Assembly: GCA_009782825.1 (NCBI GenBank)
Contig: WRII01000016.1
Location: forward strand, 1 to 47,146
Length of the DNA stretch: 47,146 nucleotides
Reading direction: 5' to 3'
Source of the DNA: Peptococcaceae bacterium
Lineage (GTDB): Bacteria > Bacillota > Desulfitobacteriia > Desulfitobacteriales > Syntrophobotulaceae
Made by a program: the position numbers and the translations under genes. Within the stretch, counting starts at the first letter, position 1, and the number at the start of each line of letters is the position of its first letter. Of this stretch, positions 16,657 through 25,418 are shown in pieces. The notes under the pieces are model-generated. The model did no database searches. It saw nothing but the letters and a program-made list of their open reading frames with translations, and was not told where the DNA came from.

Positions 16657-18279
16657 GTGCCGATTCTTGTGAAAACTGTGCGGGAGATAACTCGTTTTTT
16701 GCAGTCTGAGAGCATCCAGAGAATCCAGGCGGAGAACAATGGCAGGGATGTGGATACACCGATTACGGGGATTTGTCAGGATTCCCGGCGGGTGGAGCCG
16801 GGTTCGCTTTTTGTATGTATTCGCGGGCACAATGCGGATGGACATGATTTTGCTGCCAAGGCTCTTGAGGCAGGAGCTGGGGCCTTATTGGTCGAAAGAT
16901 ATTTATCCTATGACATTCCGCAAATTAGGGTGGATAAGGTTCGGGAGGTGGTGGGATACTTAGCGGCCTTTCTGCATGAACGGCCGTCGGAGCGGTTGAC
17001 GATGGTGGGGGCCACCGGGACCAACGGCAAAACGACGGTGGTGAGCTTGGTTAAACATGTTGCCGCCTGTACCGGACATAAGGCGGGGGTGATTGGGACT
17101 CTGGGCGCTGGGGTGAATACCTGTTTGCAGCCGGGAGGTCATACCACGCCGGAAGCGGTAGATGTTCAGCGGATGTTGAGCCACATGTTGGATGAGGGTG
17201 TGGACTTGGTGTCCATGGAGATGTCTTCTCATGCTCTGCATCAGGGCCGGATTAATGGGTGCGCTTATGATGCTGTGATTTTTACGAACCTTTCTCAGGA
17301 TCATTTGGATTATCATAGCAGCATGAACGAGTACTTGGCAGCGAAAACGTTGGCTTTTTCCCGCCGGGATTTTAACAAAAGAGGCAGGATTTCGATTCTT
17401 AACGGGGATGATTCTGCTTGTGCGTATCTGAAAAACAAGGCTGTGTCTCCTGTGGTAACTTACGGGATTGATGGGGAAGAGTTGGATTATCGTGCGCAAA
17501 ATATCAATATGTCAGACAAAGGGGTTAGCTTTGAGGTGGTGTATGGGCGGAAGGGGCCTGCGCAGGACTCAGGTTCTGCAAGGGACACCACGCAGGGCTT
17601 AGCTTCCACGGGAGACGCCGCACTGTACGCGAAAGGAACACAAGCGCCGCCGGCGCCGGGAATGCTGATCCTTCATGTGCAAACCCCTGGACGTTTTAGC
17701 GTGTATAATACTTTAGCGGTTTTCGCGTGGGCCATGGAGAGTGGTTATGAGGAAGAGGCGGTGTGCGCGGCTTTGGCTGAGGTGCGGGGGGTGCCCGGAC
17801 GGTTTGAGAGTGTGCGATGCGGGCAGGATTTTCAGGTGATTGTGGACTATGCCCATACTCCTGATGGATTGATCAATGTTCTTTCGACGGCGCGGGAAAT
17901 CACGCAAGGCCGGTTGATTTGTGTTTTTGGCTGTGGGGGAGATCGGGATCGAACGAAGAGGCCCTTGATGGGTCAGGCGGTCTGTGCCTGGAGTGATCAT
18001 GTGATTGTGACGTCTGATAACCCGCGGATGGAGGATCCTTTGGCTATTATTGACGATATCTTGCCTGGTCTGGAAGGGGCCATATCTTACGAGAGTATCC
18101 CTGACAGGTACAGGGCTATAGAAAGGGCCTGTGGGTGTGCTTGTGCCGAAGATACTGTGGTGATTGCGGGGAAGGGCCATGAGGATTATCAAATTATCGG
18201 AAGAGAGAGAATACATTTTGATGACCGTGAGGTGGCCGCGGAGGTTCTAGAGGGTCTGAGGAGACTGGAGGTTAAGTGA
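16657..18279 (+). CDS. murE: UDP-MurNAc-tripeptide synthetase MurE, meso-DAP adding
   Basis: Adds meso-diaminopimelate to UDP-MurNAc-L-Ala-D-Glu. ATP loop GTNGKTT (121-127) and the DNPR motif (454-457), which marks meso-DAP rather than lysine enzymes, so the wall is predicted to be DAP-type. 540 residues, above the usual 480-500: a low-complexity Ala/Gly/Thr/Gln stretch of about 40 (about 292-332) interrupts the central domain. GTG start with AAGGGG ribosome site. Tightly packed with murF (3-nt gap). Confidence 0.96.
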   Translation: MPILVKTVREITRFLQSESIQRIQAENNGRDVDTPITGICQDSRRVEPGSLFVCIRGHNADGHDFAAKALEAGAGALLVERYLSYDIPQIRVDKVREVVGYLAAFLHERPSERLTMVGATGTNGKTTVVSLVKHVAACTGHKAGVIGTLGAGVNTCLQPGGHTTPEAVDVQRMLSHMLDEGVDLVSMEMSSHALHQGRINGCAYDAVIFTNLSQDHLDYHSSMNEYLAAKTLAFSRRDFNKRGRISILNGDDSACAYLKNKAVSPVVTYGIDGEELDYRAQNINMSDKGVSFEVVYGRKGPAQDSGSARDTTQGLASTGDAALYAKGTQAPPAPGMLILHVQTPGRFSVYNTLAVFAWAMESGYEEEAVCAALAEVRGVPGRFESVRCGQDFQVIVDYAHTPDGLINVLSTAREITQGRLICVFGCGGDRDRTKRPLMGQAVCAWSDHVIVTSDNPRMEDPLAIIDDILPGLEGAISYESIPDRYRAIERACGCACAEDTVVIAGKGHEDYQIIGRERIHFDDREVAAEVLEGLRRLEVK

Positions 18280-18282
18280 GTT

Positions 18283-19851
18283 ATGTGGAAGAGTTCCGAG
18301 ATAAGTGCATTGATTGATGGGACGCTGTTTGGGCCCAAGGATAACACGTTCAAGGAGTGTGTGATTGACAGCCGTCAAGTGAGTCCAGGATCCCTGTTTT
18401 TAGCGATACCGGGCGCCAATACGGATGGACATGTTTTTATCCGGCAGGCTTGGGAAGCGGGGGCGTCTATTGTGATCGCGAGCCAGGAAGGATATAAAAA
18501 TCATTTTTGCGCTCATATTGGAGTTCTGACTGATAAAGATGTTTCGTTTACAGTGCCGCCGGGGAAGGTTCTTATTCTGGTGCCGGAGACTACCGGAGCC
18601 CTGCGTAAATTGGCCTATATTTGGCTGAACGAGCTGGATGCTCTGGTGGTGGCGGTGACGGGGAGCAATGGAAAAACGACAACGAAGGATATGATTGAGG
18701 CTGTTTTGTCTACAAAATTTCAGGTGCACAAAAGCCCGGAAAATTTCAATACGGAAATTGGCCTTCCTTTAAGTATCCTGTGCGCCCCCCGGGGGACAGA
18801 GGTTTTGGTGCTGGAGATGGGTATGCGGGGACCTGGTCAAATCACACAGCTGTGCCAGATTTGTCGGCCCGATATTGGAGTGATCACTAATATTGGCAAT
18901 ACCCATATTGAAATGCTGGGATCTCAGGAGGCTATATCTCAGGCGAAATGGGAGCTTATTGTGTCGCTGCCGGTGGAAGGGATGGCGATTCTGAATTGTG
19001 AGGATTCGGAAACGGCGGCAATGTCACAGTTGAGAGGAATGCGTTGTCAGAAGGTCTTTTTTGGCCGGGAGAGCCGCTATGGGGATCCACAGGTTCGTGG
19101 CTGCGATGTGGAGGCATACCGGGAAACAGGAACCCGATTCAAAGTGGAGTGTGCCATGGCCGGGGCAAGAAAGGTTTGGCGTGGGGCGTGTGATCACAAC
19201 CAGGGGTCGGTTTGTGACAGGTCGTTGTTTACTGCGGATCCTTTGCCTGCGGGTGTTATGTCGGTGGTTGAGGGTCCGGTGGTTGTGGAGTTGTCTCTGC
19301 CGGGAACCCACAACGTCATAAATGCTTTGGCGGCCTTGGCGGTGGGGTGCGTTCTCAATGTTCCTCTGCAGGAGGGCGCCCAAGGGCTGAAGGGCCTCAG
19401 TCTCAGTAAGATGCGCCTGGAATTTACTGCGGGAATCGGGGGGGCTACAGTTATCAATGATGCCTATAACGCCAATCCGGCTTCCATGAAAGCGTCTTTG
19501 GAGATTCTTCGAGAACGTGCTCATGGTGTAACGATCGCGGTGTTGGGGGATATGTTTGAATTGGGGCAGCTGGCTCTGAGCCAGCACTTGGTTGTGGGGG
19601 CGGAGGTGGCGTCTCTGGGCATTACTTATCTTGTGACGGTGGGAGCTTTGGCGGAGCAAATCGCTCAAGGCGCTCTGGAGAACGGATTGGCAGCTGATCA
19701 TATTTTCCACTGTCAAAGTCATGAGGAAGCGGCGGGGCGTACTTTGGAACTGATTCGCCAAGAAGGCCCAGGCAGTTGGGTTCTTGTGAAGGGATCCCGA
19801 GGCATGGAGATGGAGAAGATTAGCTGTCGGTTGATCCATAGAAAGGAGTGA
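18283..19851 (+). CDS. murF: UDP-MurNAc-tripeptide--D-Ala-D-Ala ligase MurF
   Basis: Completes the pentapeptide by adding D-Ala-D-Ala. ATP loop 'TGSNGKTTTKD' (from about residue 126), 'SPENFNTEIGLPLS', 'EMGMRGPGQI' and 'INDAYNANPASMKASL' are family hallmarks. 522 residues, longer than the common 450-460, owing to a non-repetitive insert of about 35 (around 'RGACDHNQGSVCDRS') in the central domain. It ends 7 nt before mraY. Confidence 0.95.
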   Translation: MWKSSEISALIDGTLFGPKDNTFKECVIDSRQVSPGSLFLAIPGANTDGHVFIRQAWEAGASIVIASQEGYKNHFCAHIGVLTDKDVSFTVPPGKVLILVPETTGALRKLAYIWLNELDALVVAVTGSNGKTTTKDMIEAVLSTKFQVHKSPENFNTEIGLPLSILCAPRGTEVLVLEMGMRGPGQITQLCQICRPDIGVITNIGNTHIEMLGSQEAISQAKWELIVSLPVEGMAILNCEDSETAAMSQLRGMRCQKVFFGRESRYGDPQVRGCDVEAYRETGTRFKVECAMAGARKVWRGACDHNQGSVCDRSLFTADPLPAGVMSVVEGPVVVELSLPGTHNVINALAALAVGCVLNVPLQEGAQGLKGLSLSKMRLEFTAGIGGATVINDAYNANPASMKASLEILRERAHGVTIAVLGDMFELGQLALSQHLVVGAEVASLGITYLVTVGALAEQIAQGALENGLAADHIFHCQSHEEAAGRTLELIRQEGPGSWVLVKGSRGMEMEKISCRLIHRKE

Positions 19852-19858
19852 TGAATGA

Positions 19859-20872
19859 TTGTATACCACATATTTGATGCTTGCCTTGTCTATAGGGATT
19901 GCTTTGGTTGTAAGCCTCGCCTTGGGGCCTCTGCTGATTCCTCTGCTGCGCAGATGGAAGTTTGGGCAGACTATTCGGGAAGAGGGGCCCCGGCATCATC
20001 AGAGTAAGGCGGGAACACCAACAGCTGGTGGTATTATTATGGTAATCGGCGTGGTGATGGCGGTTCTTATCTGTGCGTGGCCGCCGCAGCTGCCGGCGAT
20101 TATCTGTCTCGTGTCCTTTGTGTCATTTGCTCTCTTGGGGTTTATTGACGATTTTATAAAAATTACGAAAAGACGTAATTTGGGTCTTACGGCGCAGCAA
20201 AAAATTTTGGGCCAATTCGTTTTTGCCGGTCTTGTGCTTTTTCTGGCGGCGATGGCAGGACGGGGAACAGTGGTTGAGATTCCTTTGCTTCCCAACCTGT
20301 TTCCATCAATCCCTGTCAGTGTTGACATGGGGTGGTTTTATTATCCGTTTATTGCTGTTCTGATTGTGGGGATGATTAACGCGGTTAATTTTACGGATGG
20401 GTTGGACGGGTTAGCTTCGGGCAGCGTGATGATTTCGTCCGGGGCCTTCGGTTTCATTGCTTTGGTGAATTGGAATGCTGGGATGTATGGGGATGAGAGC
20501 TGGGCGGTTATCCTGTTTGCGGGGGCGCTGATGGGGGCGTGTCTGGGATTTTTGAGGTTTAACAGCTTTCCGGCTAAGATTTTCATGGGAGATTGTGGGT
20601 CGCTGGGCTTGGGAGGGGCGTTGGCGGCCATGGCGATCCTGACGCGAACGGAGTTTCTGTTTTTGCTGATTGGTTTTGTGTATGTGATCGAGATTTTGTC
20701 GGTGGTTTTACAAGTGATTTCTTTTAAGCTGCGTGGTAAACGTATCTTTCGCATGAGTCCGCTGCATCACCACTTTGAGCTGGGGGGATGGAGCGAACAG
20801 AAGGTTGTGAAGACGTTCTGGTCTTGGTCCCTTATGGCGGCGGCGGCGGGGATTTTGCTCTTTGTGGCTTAG
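19859..20872 (+). CDS. mraY: Phospho-MurNAc-pentapeptide transferase MraY
   Basis: Transfers phospho-MurNAc-pentapeptide to undecaprenyl phosphate to form lipid I. About ten membrane helices; hallmarks 'SKAGTPTAGG', 'FIDDFIKI', 'VNFTDGLDGLA', 'FMGDCGSLGLGG' and 'RMSPLHHHFE', including the catalytic Asp clusters. 337 residues. The only start in frame near the ribosome site is TTG, 10 nt after AGGAG; two nearby ATGs are out of frame. Confidence 0.95.
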   Translation: MYTTYLMLALSIGIALVVSLALGPLLIPLLRRWKFGQTIREEGPRHHQSKAGTPTAGGIIMVIGVVMAVLICAWPPQLPAIICLVSFVSFALLGFIDDFIKITKRRNLGLTAQQKILGQFVFAGLVLFLAAMAGRGTVVEIPLLPNLFPSIPVSVDMGWFYYPFIAVLIVGMINAVNFTDGLDGLASGSVMISSGAFGFIALVNWNAGMYGDESWAVILFAGALMGACLGFLRFNSFPAKIFMGDCGSLGLGGALAAMAILTRTEFLFLLIGFVYVIEILSVVLQVISFKLRGKRIFRMSPLHHHFELGGWSEQKVVKTFWSWSLMAAAAGILLFVA

Positions 20873-20934
20873 AAAAGGGTCAAAAACCAGTTCTTCATTA
20901 ATTGAAGGGGATTTTACTTGCGGAGGCAAAGAAA

Positions 20935-22344
20935 ATGGATGGGTATCACATGAAAGTTGTTGTTATTGGGGCGGGTATGAGCGGGGCGGCAGCGGCGAAA
21001 TTGCTGCATGGAAGAGGCGCGTTGGTTTACATTATGGATGGGAAGGACGAGTCCGGGCTTCCTTATGCCCGGGAGCTGCCGCTGCCGCAAGAGCGGCGTT
21101 TGTTTGGGGCTGAGATGACTCTGTCCAGTGTACCGGGACCGCCTCCGGATCTGGTGGTGCTGTCACCGGGGGTGCCGCCTCATCTCAAGGTGGTGCAGGA
21201 GGCGCTGAATCAGGAGATCCGGGTTTGGAGCGAGGTTGAGCTGGCCTTGGGAGAATTAATGGAGGAAGAAGGCGAGGATGCAGATGATAGTAAGAATGGC
21301 GGACACCGGGCGACTGTGATTGGGGTGACGGGGAGTAACGGCAAGACGACGACGGCCAGTTTGCTGGGGGCTGTGGCGGCGATGACGGGGAAATCGTCGG
21401 TGGTGGCGGGGAATATTGGCCGGGCGCTGACGAGTCTGATTGAGGAATATGAGTATATTGTGGCTGAATTGTCCAGTTTTCAGCTGGCTTTTTTGGATAA
21501 ATTGAGGATTCCTATTGCGGTGCTGCTTAATATTACACCGGATCATTTGGACTGGCATGGGTCTTTTGAGGCGTATGTGGCGGCGAAGGCTCGTATTTTT
21601 AAAAATCAGCGGCCAGAGGATGTCTGTGTGATCAATTGGGAGTGTCCGGTGTGCCGCGAGATCAGTGAGACGGTGTCCTCGCGCCGGGTCTTTTTTAGCA
21701 GTGGAACTCTGCTCTTTGAGGGATGGGGCCTGGAACAGGGCTGGATTGTCCGCCGCCGTGACGGGAAGAGTCGGAGGGTGGTAGAGACTCAGGCGCTTTC
21801 CCTGAAAGGGGTTCATAACTGGGAGAATGTTATGGCGGCTTTGGCTGTGGCGGAGGAATTGGGGTTGTCTGAGGAGGAGATGAGCCGGGTCGTGACGGCT
21901 TTTGAGCCTGTTAAGCATCGCCAGGAAGTGGTGGGGACTTTTGACGGGATTCTGTACATTAATGATTCGAAAGCGACAAACCCGGATTCGGCTATCAAAG
22001 CTATGGGGTCTTATGAGAATCCTATTGTTTTGCTGGCGGGAGGGCGTAATAAAGGCCTTGATATGATGGGTTTTATGAAGGTGGCCAAGGAGCGTGCGCG
22101 ATGTGTGGTTGTGTATGGTGAGGCGGCTGCTGAGATGCAGAGGGCCGGGGAAGGGGTTGGGGTTCCTCGGATTGTGGAAAGGAAGGGTTTTGCCGAGGCT
22201 GTGGCGGCGGCTATTGAGGAGGCGTGCCCGGGAGATGTGGTTCTGCTGTCGCCGGGGTGTACGAGCTGGGATGGGTTTAAAAATTATGAGGAAAGGGGCG
22301 AATGCTTTAAAGAATTGGTGCGTGCACATTATGATGTAAAGTGA
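20935..22344 (+). CDS. murD: UDP-MurNAc-L-alanine--D-glutamate ligase MurD
   Basis: Adds D-Glu to UDP-MurNAc-L-Ala. N-terminal Rossmann 'VVVIGAGMSGAAAAKLL', ATP loop TGSNGKTT (132-139), 'LNITPDHLDWHGSFEAY', 'INDSKATNPDSAIKA' and 'LLSPGCTSWDGFKNYEERG'. About 469 residues; the ATG has GGAGG 8 nt upstream. Its last 44 bp recur 1.75 kb downstream, where they still encode a MurD-like C-terminus with a stop, so the present end (…VRAHYDVK) may have come with the inserted cassette. Confidence 0.95.
   Translation: MDGYHMKVVVIGAGMSGAAAAKLLHGRGALVYIMDGKDESGLPYARELPLPQERRLFGAEMTLSSVPGPPPDLVVLSPGVPPHLKVVQEALNQEIRVWSEVELALGELMEEEGEDADDSKNGGHRATVIGVTGSNGKTTTASLLGAVAAMTGKSSVVAGNIGRALTSLIEEYEYIVAELSSFQLAFLDKLRIPIAVLLNITPDHLDWHGSFEAYVAAKARIFKNQRPEDVCVINWECPVCREISETVSSRRVFFSSGTLLFEGWGLEQGWIVRRRDGKSRRVVETQALSLKGVHNWENVMAALAVAEELGLSEEEMSRVVTAFEPVKHRQEVVGTFDGILYINDSKATNPDSAIKAMGSYENPIVLLAGGRNKGLDMMGFMKVAKERARCVVVYGEAAAEMQRAGEGVGVPRIVERKGFAEAVAAAIEEACPGDVVLLSPGCTSWDGFKNYEERGECFKELVRAHYDVK
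22289..22332 (+). repeat. Left copy of 44-bp direct repeat (murD 3' end)
   Basis: Begins AGGAAAGGGGCGAATGC; identical to 24034-24077 except one G/A. It lies within murD. The pair flanks the AlbA_2 gene and resembles left and right attachment sites of an element integrated at a gene's 3' end. Confidence 0.85.
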
Positions 22345-22425
22345 CTGTATTCAGGCTAAGGATCGAAAAAAGTTTCCATATCAAGAAAGAGATTTGCTTT
22401 ATGCATGAAAAAGTTGCTATTTCTC

Positions 22426-22454
22426 TTGACTTTGCTATGCATTTTTGCTATTAA
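22426..22454 (+). promoter_or_regulatory. Promoter of the AlbA_2 gene
   Basis: TTGACT, 17-nt spacer, TATTAA, ending 32 nt before the start codon. It lies inside the inserted segment, so the cassette carries its own promoter. Confidence 0.65.
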
Positions 22455-22486
22455 TGAAGTGACTGGAAGATGAAGGAGGTTCTAAA

Positions 22487-23929
22487 ATGCAGGCAGATGA
22501 ATTAGTTGCTTTGGTCAAACGTGTGCAAAAGCTGAAATGTGAAACGCAAACCTTGGAAGTGAAAGCCGCCCATTTGGGTTGCCCAACAAAACTTTATCCC
22601 ACACTGTCTGATTTTTCTAACCAAGACGACGGCGGGATCTTGCTCTTTGGTGTTGATGAGGAATCAGGTTTTCAGGTAGTAGGCGTCTATAATGCGCAGG
22701 ACCTGCAAAAAAAAGTTGTTGAGCAATGCAAACAGATGGAACCCATGGTTCGCCCGCTCTTTACGATTTGTGAAATTGACGGCAAAATTGTTGTGGCCGC
22801 GGAGATCCCAGCTGTAGACATATCAGAACGACCTGTGTATTATCGAGGCGTTGGGCGTGTTAAAGGTTCTTATGTCCGAGTCGGCGACGCGGATGAAGTC
22901 ATGAGCGAATATGAAATGTACAGTTATGACGCGTTTCGCAAACGTGTCCAAGATGATCTGCGCATAGTGGATCATGCCAAACTTTCCCTTTTCAACCCAA
23001 CCCGAATGGAAACCTATTTTCGATCTGTCAAAATGGAACGCCGAAATCTGGCGGAAAGTGTATCAGACAATGAAATCATGGAATTGATGGGCATTACTTC
23101 TGATGGTGTACCGACTGTCGCCGGCGTCATGACTTTTTCCAAGTATCCTCAAGGATATTTCCCCCAGCTCTCTATTACGGCCGTTTCAATCCCTGGGACG
23201 GAAATGGGCGAAACCGGCAGTGATGGCGAGAGATTTATCGATAACCAGCGCGTAACCGGTGCGATCCCTGATATGATTGATCAGGCAGTGGATTTTGTTC
23301 GCAAGAACAGCCGCAACAAAACTATTGTTGATGATGACGGCAAGCGGCGGGACAAACCGGAATACCCAACAAGAGCTGTAAGGGAAGCTGTTTTAAACGC
23401 TTTGGTTCATCGCGACTACAGTATCCATACACAAAATGTGCCTGCCCGGATTGAAATGTACCGTGACCGGCTTGAGGTCATCAACCCTGGCGGTCTTTAC
23501 GGAAAAATCACGATTGACTCCCTGGGCAAAGTACATCCCGACACAAGAAACGCCGCCCTTGCCAACATTTTGGAACTGCTGGGTGTAACGGAAAATCGAT
23601 ATTCCGGCATTCCAACGATTCGGTCAGAGTGCCGCAAAGACGGACTCCCCGCGCCGGTCTTTGCGGTTTATCGCGGCGAATTTAAGGTGACATTCAAGAA
23701 CACCATTTATGGAAGGGAAGGCCCCAAGAAGAATAAGGAAACTCCGCAAAAGAAACTTTTGAATTTTTGCGCGGTTCCGAGAAGCAGAGCAGAAATCATT
23801 GAGTTTATGGGCTATACACGTTTCCATACCATGACAAATATTGTTCAGCCTCTGATTGACAGTGGTCTTTTGCTGATGAGTCTGCCGGACAAACCCAAAA
23901 GCCCTATGCAAGCCTATGTCAGAGTGTAA
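22487..23929 (+). CDS. AlbA_2 (Schlafen-type) / GHKL ATPase protein inserted in the dcw cluster
   Basis: 480 residues. The N-terminal third has the AlbA_2 pattern: 'ETQTLEVKAAHLG', then 'DFSNQDDGGILLFGVDEESGFQVVG', and a strand-rich core ending 'GSYVRVGDADEVMSEYE'. The middle to C-terminal part has 'PTRAVREAVLNALVHRDYS', a GHKL (HATPase_c_4) N-box, and 'VINPGGLYGKIT'. A winged-helix-like end follows. Relatives are called transcriptional regulators or divergent AAA-4 proteins and are common in accessory and defence regions; function unproven. GAAGGAGG ribosome site. Base use is less G-rich than in murD and ftsW, and the gene is flanked by 44-bp repeats, suggesting transfer. Confidence 0.88.
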   Translation: MQADELVALVKRVQKLKCETQTLEVKAAHLGCPTKLYPTLSDFSNQDDGGILLFGVDEESGFQVVGVYNAQDLQKKVVEQCKQMEPMVRPLFTICEIDGKIVVAAEIPAVDISERPVYYRGVGRVKGSYVRVGDADEVMSEYEMYSYDAFRKRVQDDLRIVDHAKLSLFNPTRMETYFRSVKMERRNLAESVSDNEIMELMGITSDGVPTVAGVMTFSKYPQGYFPQLSITAVSIPGTEMGETGSDGERFIDNQRVTGAIPDMIDQAVDFVRKNSRNKTIVDDDGKRRDKPEYPTRAVREAVLNALVHRDYSIHTQNVPARIEMYRDRLEVINPGGLYGKITIDSLGKVHPDTRNAALANILELLGVTENRYSGIPTIRSECRKDGLPAPVFAVYRGEFKVTFKNTIYGREGPKKNKETPQKKLLNFCAVPRSRAEIIEFMGYTRFHTMTNIVQPLIDSGLLLMSLPDKPKSPMQAYVRV

Positions 23930-23930
23930 G

Positions 23931-23987
23931 GGGCTGTAACTCAATAAGTTTGACATTAGGGACTGTAACTAAATAACTTTGACATTA
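23931..23987 (+). repeat. Two tandem 28/29-bp repeats
   Basis: Two successive units starting GGGCTGTAACTCAATAAG and GGGACTGTAACTAAATAAC, each ending TTTGACATTA. They directly follow the AlbA_2 stop. Part of the second unit also occurs inverted at 13869-13888. They look like insertion-sequence end remnants, not confirmed. Confidence 0.75.
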
Positions 23988-24033
23988 TTCCTTGTCTTTT
24001 TGCCGCCATGCTATGGCAATATCAAAAAATGTA

Positions 24034-24077
24034 AGGAAAGGGGCGAATGCTTTAAAGAATTGGTGCGTACACATTAT
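24034..24077 (+). repeat. Right copy of 44-bp direct repeat (displaced murD end)
   Basis: Read in the murD frame this copy gives ERGECFKELVRTHYK followed by TAA, a complete alternative MurD C-terminus. It probably marks the original murD end, now 42 nt before the ftsW start. Confidence 0.85.
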
Positions 24078-24118
24078 AAATAATGTACATCATACATTGT
24101 AAAAGAGGTGTGCGCTTT

Positions 24119-25252
24119 ATGCCGAAGAGGGGGAAGAGTCCGCGGAAGGCTCCCATAAATTTGGGGCTTGCTTTGGAGTGTGATAAGGGTCTTCTGGGCG
24201 TTATCGTTGTGTTGGTTGTATTGGGTATGATCATGACGTACAGCGCCAGTGCGGTGAAGGGCATGCTGTATTACAGCGATCAATACCATTTCTTTAAAAT
24301 GCAGCTGCTGTGGGTGGCCTTGGGGGTGGCTGCCATGGTGATTGCTATGAAGGTGGATATCCGGCTCTTGTGGAAATGGGCTAAGGTGCTGTTTATGGTG
24401 TCGCTGGTTCTGTTGATTTTGGTTAAGGCGCCGGGATTGGGGCGCAGCGTGAATGGGGCAAACCGGTGGATCGGTCTGGGGCCGTTATCAATCCAGCCGT
24501 CTGAGGTGATCAAACTGTCCATAGTGATTATGGTGGCTAAGGTGCTCAGTCAAACCCGGGATTTTACGGCTTTTCGGCGCGGGATGCTGCCTTCTTTGGC
24601 GCTGTTGGGATTGGTGCTGGTTCTTGTGATGCTGCAGCCGGACTTGGGGACCAGCCTGGTGATCATGGCGACTGTCTGTATTATGTTGGTGGCGGCGGGG
24701 GCCCGCGTCAAGCATTTGGCCATGTTGGGCGGTGTGGGGCTTGGGCTTGTGGTGGCGGCTATTGCGGCGGCGCCGTACCGGATGCAGAGGATTTTTGCCT
24801 ATATCGATCCGTGGGCGGATCCCGCGGGCAGTGGTTATCAAACGATCCAGTCTCTTCTGGCTTTGGGGCCGGGGGGGGTGTTTGGGCTGGGATTGGGGCA
24901 GAGCCGGCAGAAGTTTCTTTATTTGCCGGAAAATCATACGGATTTTATTTTTGCTATGATTGGTGAAGAATTGGGCTTTATTGGCGGGATCTTTGTGATT
25001 GGGGTGTTTGCGTTCTTGATCTGGCGGGGGTTCCGGGTGGCGATGCATGTCCGTGATCCTTTTCTGAGCTTGCTGGCGGCGGGGTTCACGTCTCTGATTG
25101 GTGTTCAGGCTATGATTAATATGGGCGTGGTTACGGGGCTGCTTCCGGTGACGGGGATTACGCTGCCTTTTCTGAGTTATGGGGGGACGTCGCTGATTTT
25201 TACGATGGCGGGAGCGGGGCTGCTGCTGAATGTGTCGCGGGAGGTTTCTTAA
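24119..25252 (+). CDS. ftsW: SEDS-family peptidoglycan polymerase FtsW/SpoVE
   Basis: 377 residues, about ten membrane helices. Hallmarks: 'MIMTYSASAV' in helix 1, 'ANRWIGLGPLSIQPSEVIKLSIV', 'LQPDLGTSLVI', 'NHTDFIFAMIGEELGF' and 'PVTGITLPFLSYGGTSLIFT'. Polymerises lipid II at the septum (FtsW) or in the spore cortex (SpoVE); sequence does not decide which. Start placed at the ATG 9 nt after AGAGGTG. Separated from murD by the inserted cassette, so it may have lost tight coupling to the upstream operon. Confidence 0.93.
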   Translation: MPKRGKSPRKAPINLGLALECDKGLLGVIVVLVVLGMIMTYSASAVKGMLYYSDQYHFFKMQLLWVALGVAAMVIAMKVDIRLLWKWAKVLFMVSLVLLILVKAPGLGRSVNGANRWIGLGPLSIQPSEVIKLSIVIMVAKVLSQTRDFTAFRRGMLPSLALLGLVLVLVMLQPDLGTSLVIMATVCIMLVAAGARVKHLAMLGGVGLGLVVAAIAAAPYRMQRIFAYIDPWADPAGSGYQTIQSLLALGPGGVFGLGLGQSRQKFLYLPENHTDFIFAMIGEELGFIGGIFVIGVFAFLIWRGFRVAMHVRDPFLSLLAAGFTSLIGVQAMINMGVVTGLLPVTGITLPFLSYGGTSLIFTMAGAGLLLNVSREVS

Positions 25253-25297
25253 CGCGAACGGGGAAAAGAATCAGGAGATAAAAAAAGGAAATATCCG

Positions 25298-25326
25298 TTG
25301 AATGTCCTAAAAAAATTTGTTATGAT
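25298..25326 (+). promoter_or_regulatory. Promoter for purC
   Basis: TTGAAT, 17-nt spacer, TATGAT. It lies between ftsW and purC and gives purC (and perhaps murG) transcription independent of the upstream cluster. Confidence 0.65.
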
Positions 25327-25373
25327 GGATATGGAAATAAGGCCTATGTTGAGATGAAACGAGGGAATTTACA

Positions 25374-25418
25374 ATGAAAATAACACTATTTATACACACG
25401 AAGGAGCTGGAGATATGA
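25374..25418 (+). CDS. 14-codon leader ORF overlapping the purC start
   Basis: ATG preceded by GAGGG encodes a 14-residue peptide (MKITLFIHTKELEI). Its TGA overlaps the purC ATG as ATGA, and purC's own AGGAG site lies inside it. This arrangement suggests translational coupling. Peptide itself unrecognised; it may be chance. Confidence 0.4.
   Translation: MKITLFIHTKELEI

Noticed and set aside
25252..25415. Purine riboswitch before purC
   Set aside because: No conserved purine or PRPP/guanidine aptamer core seen; only a promoter and a short leader frame.
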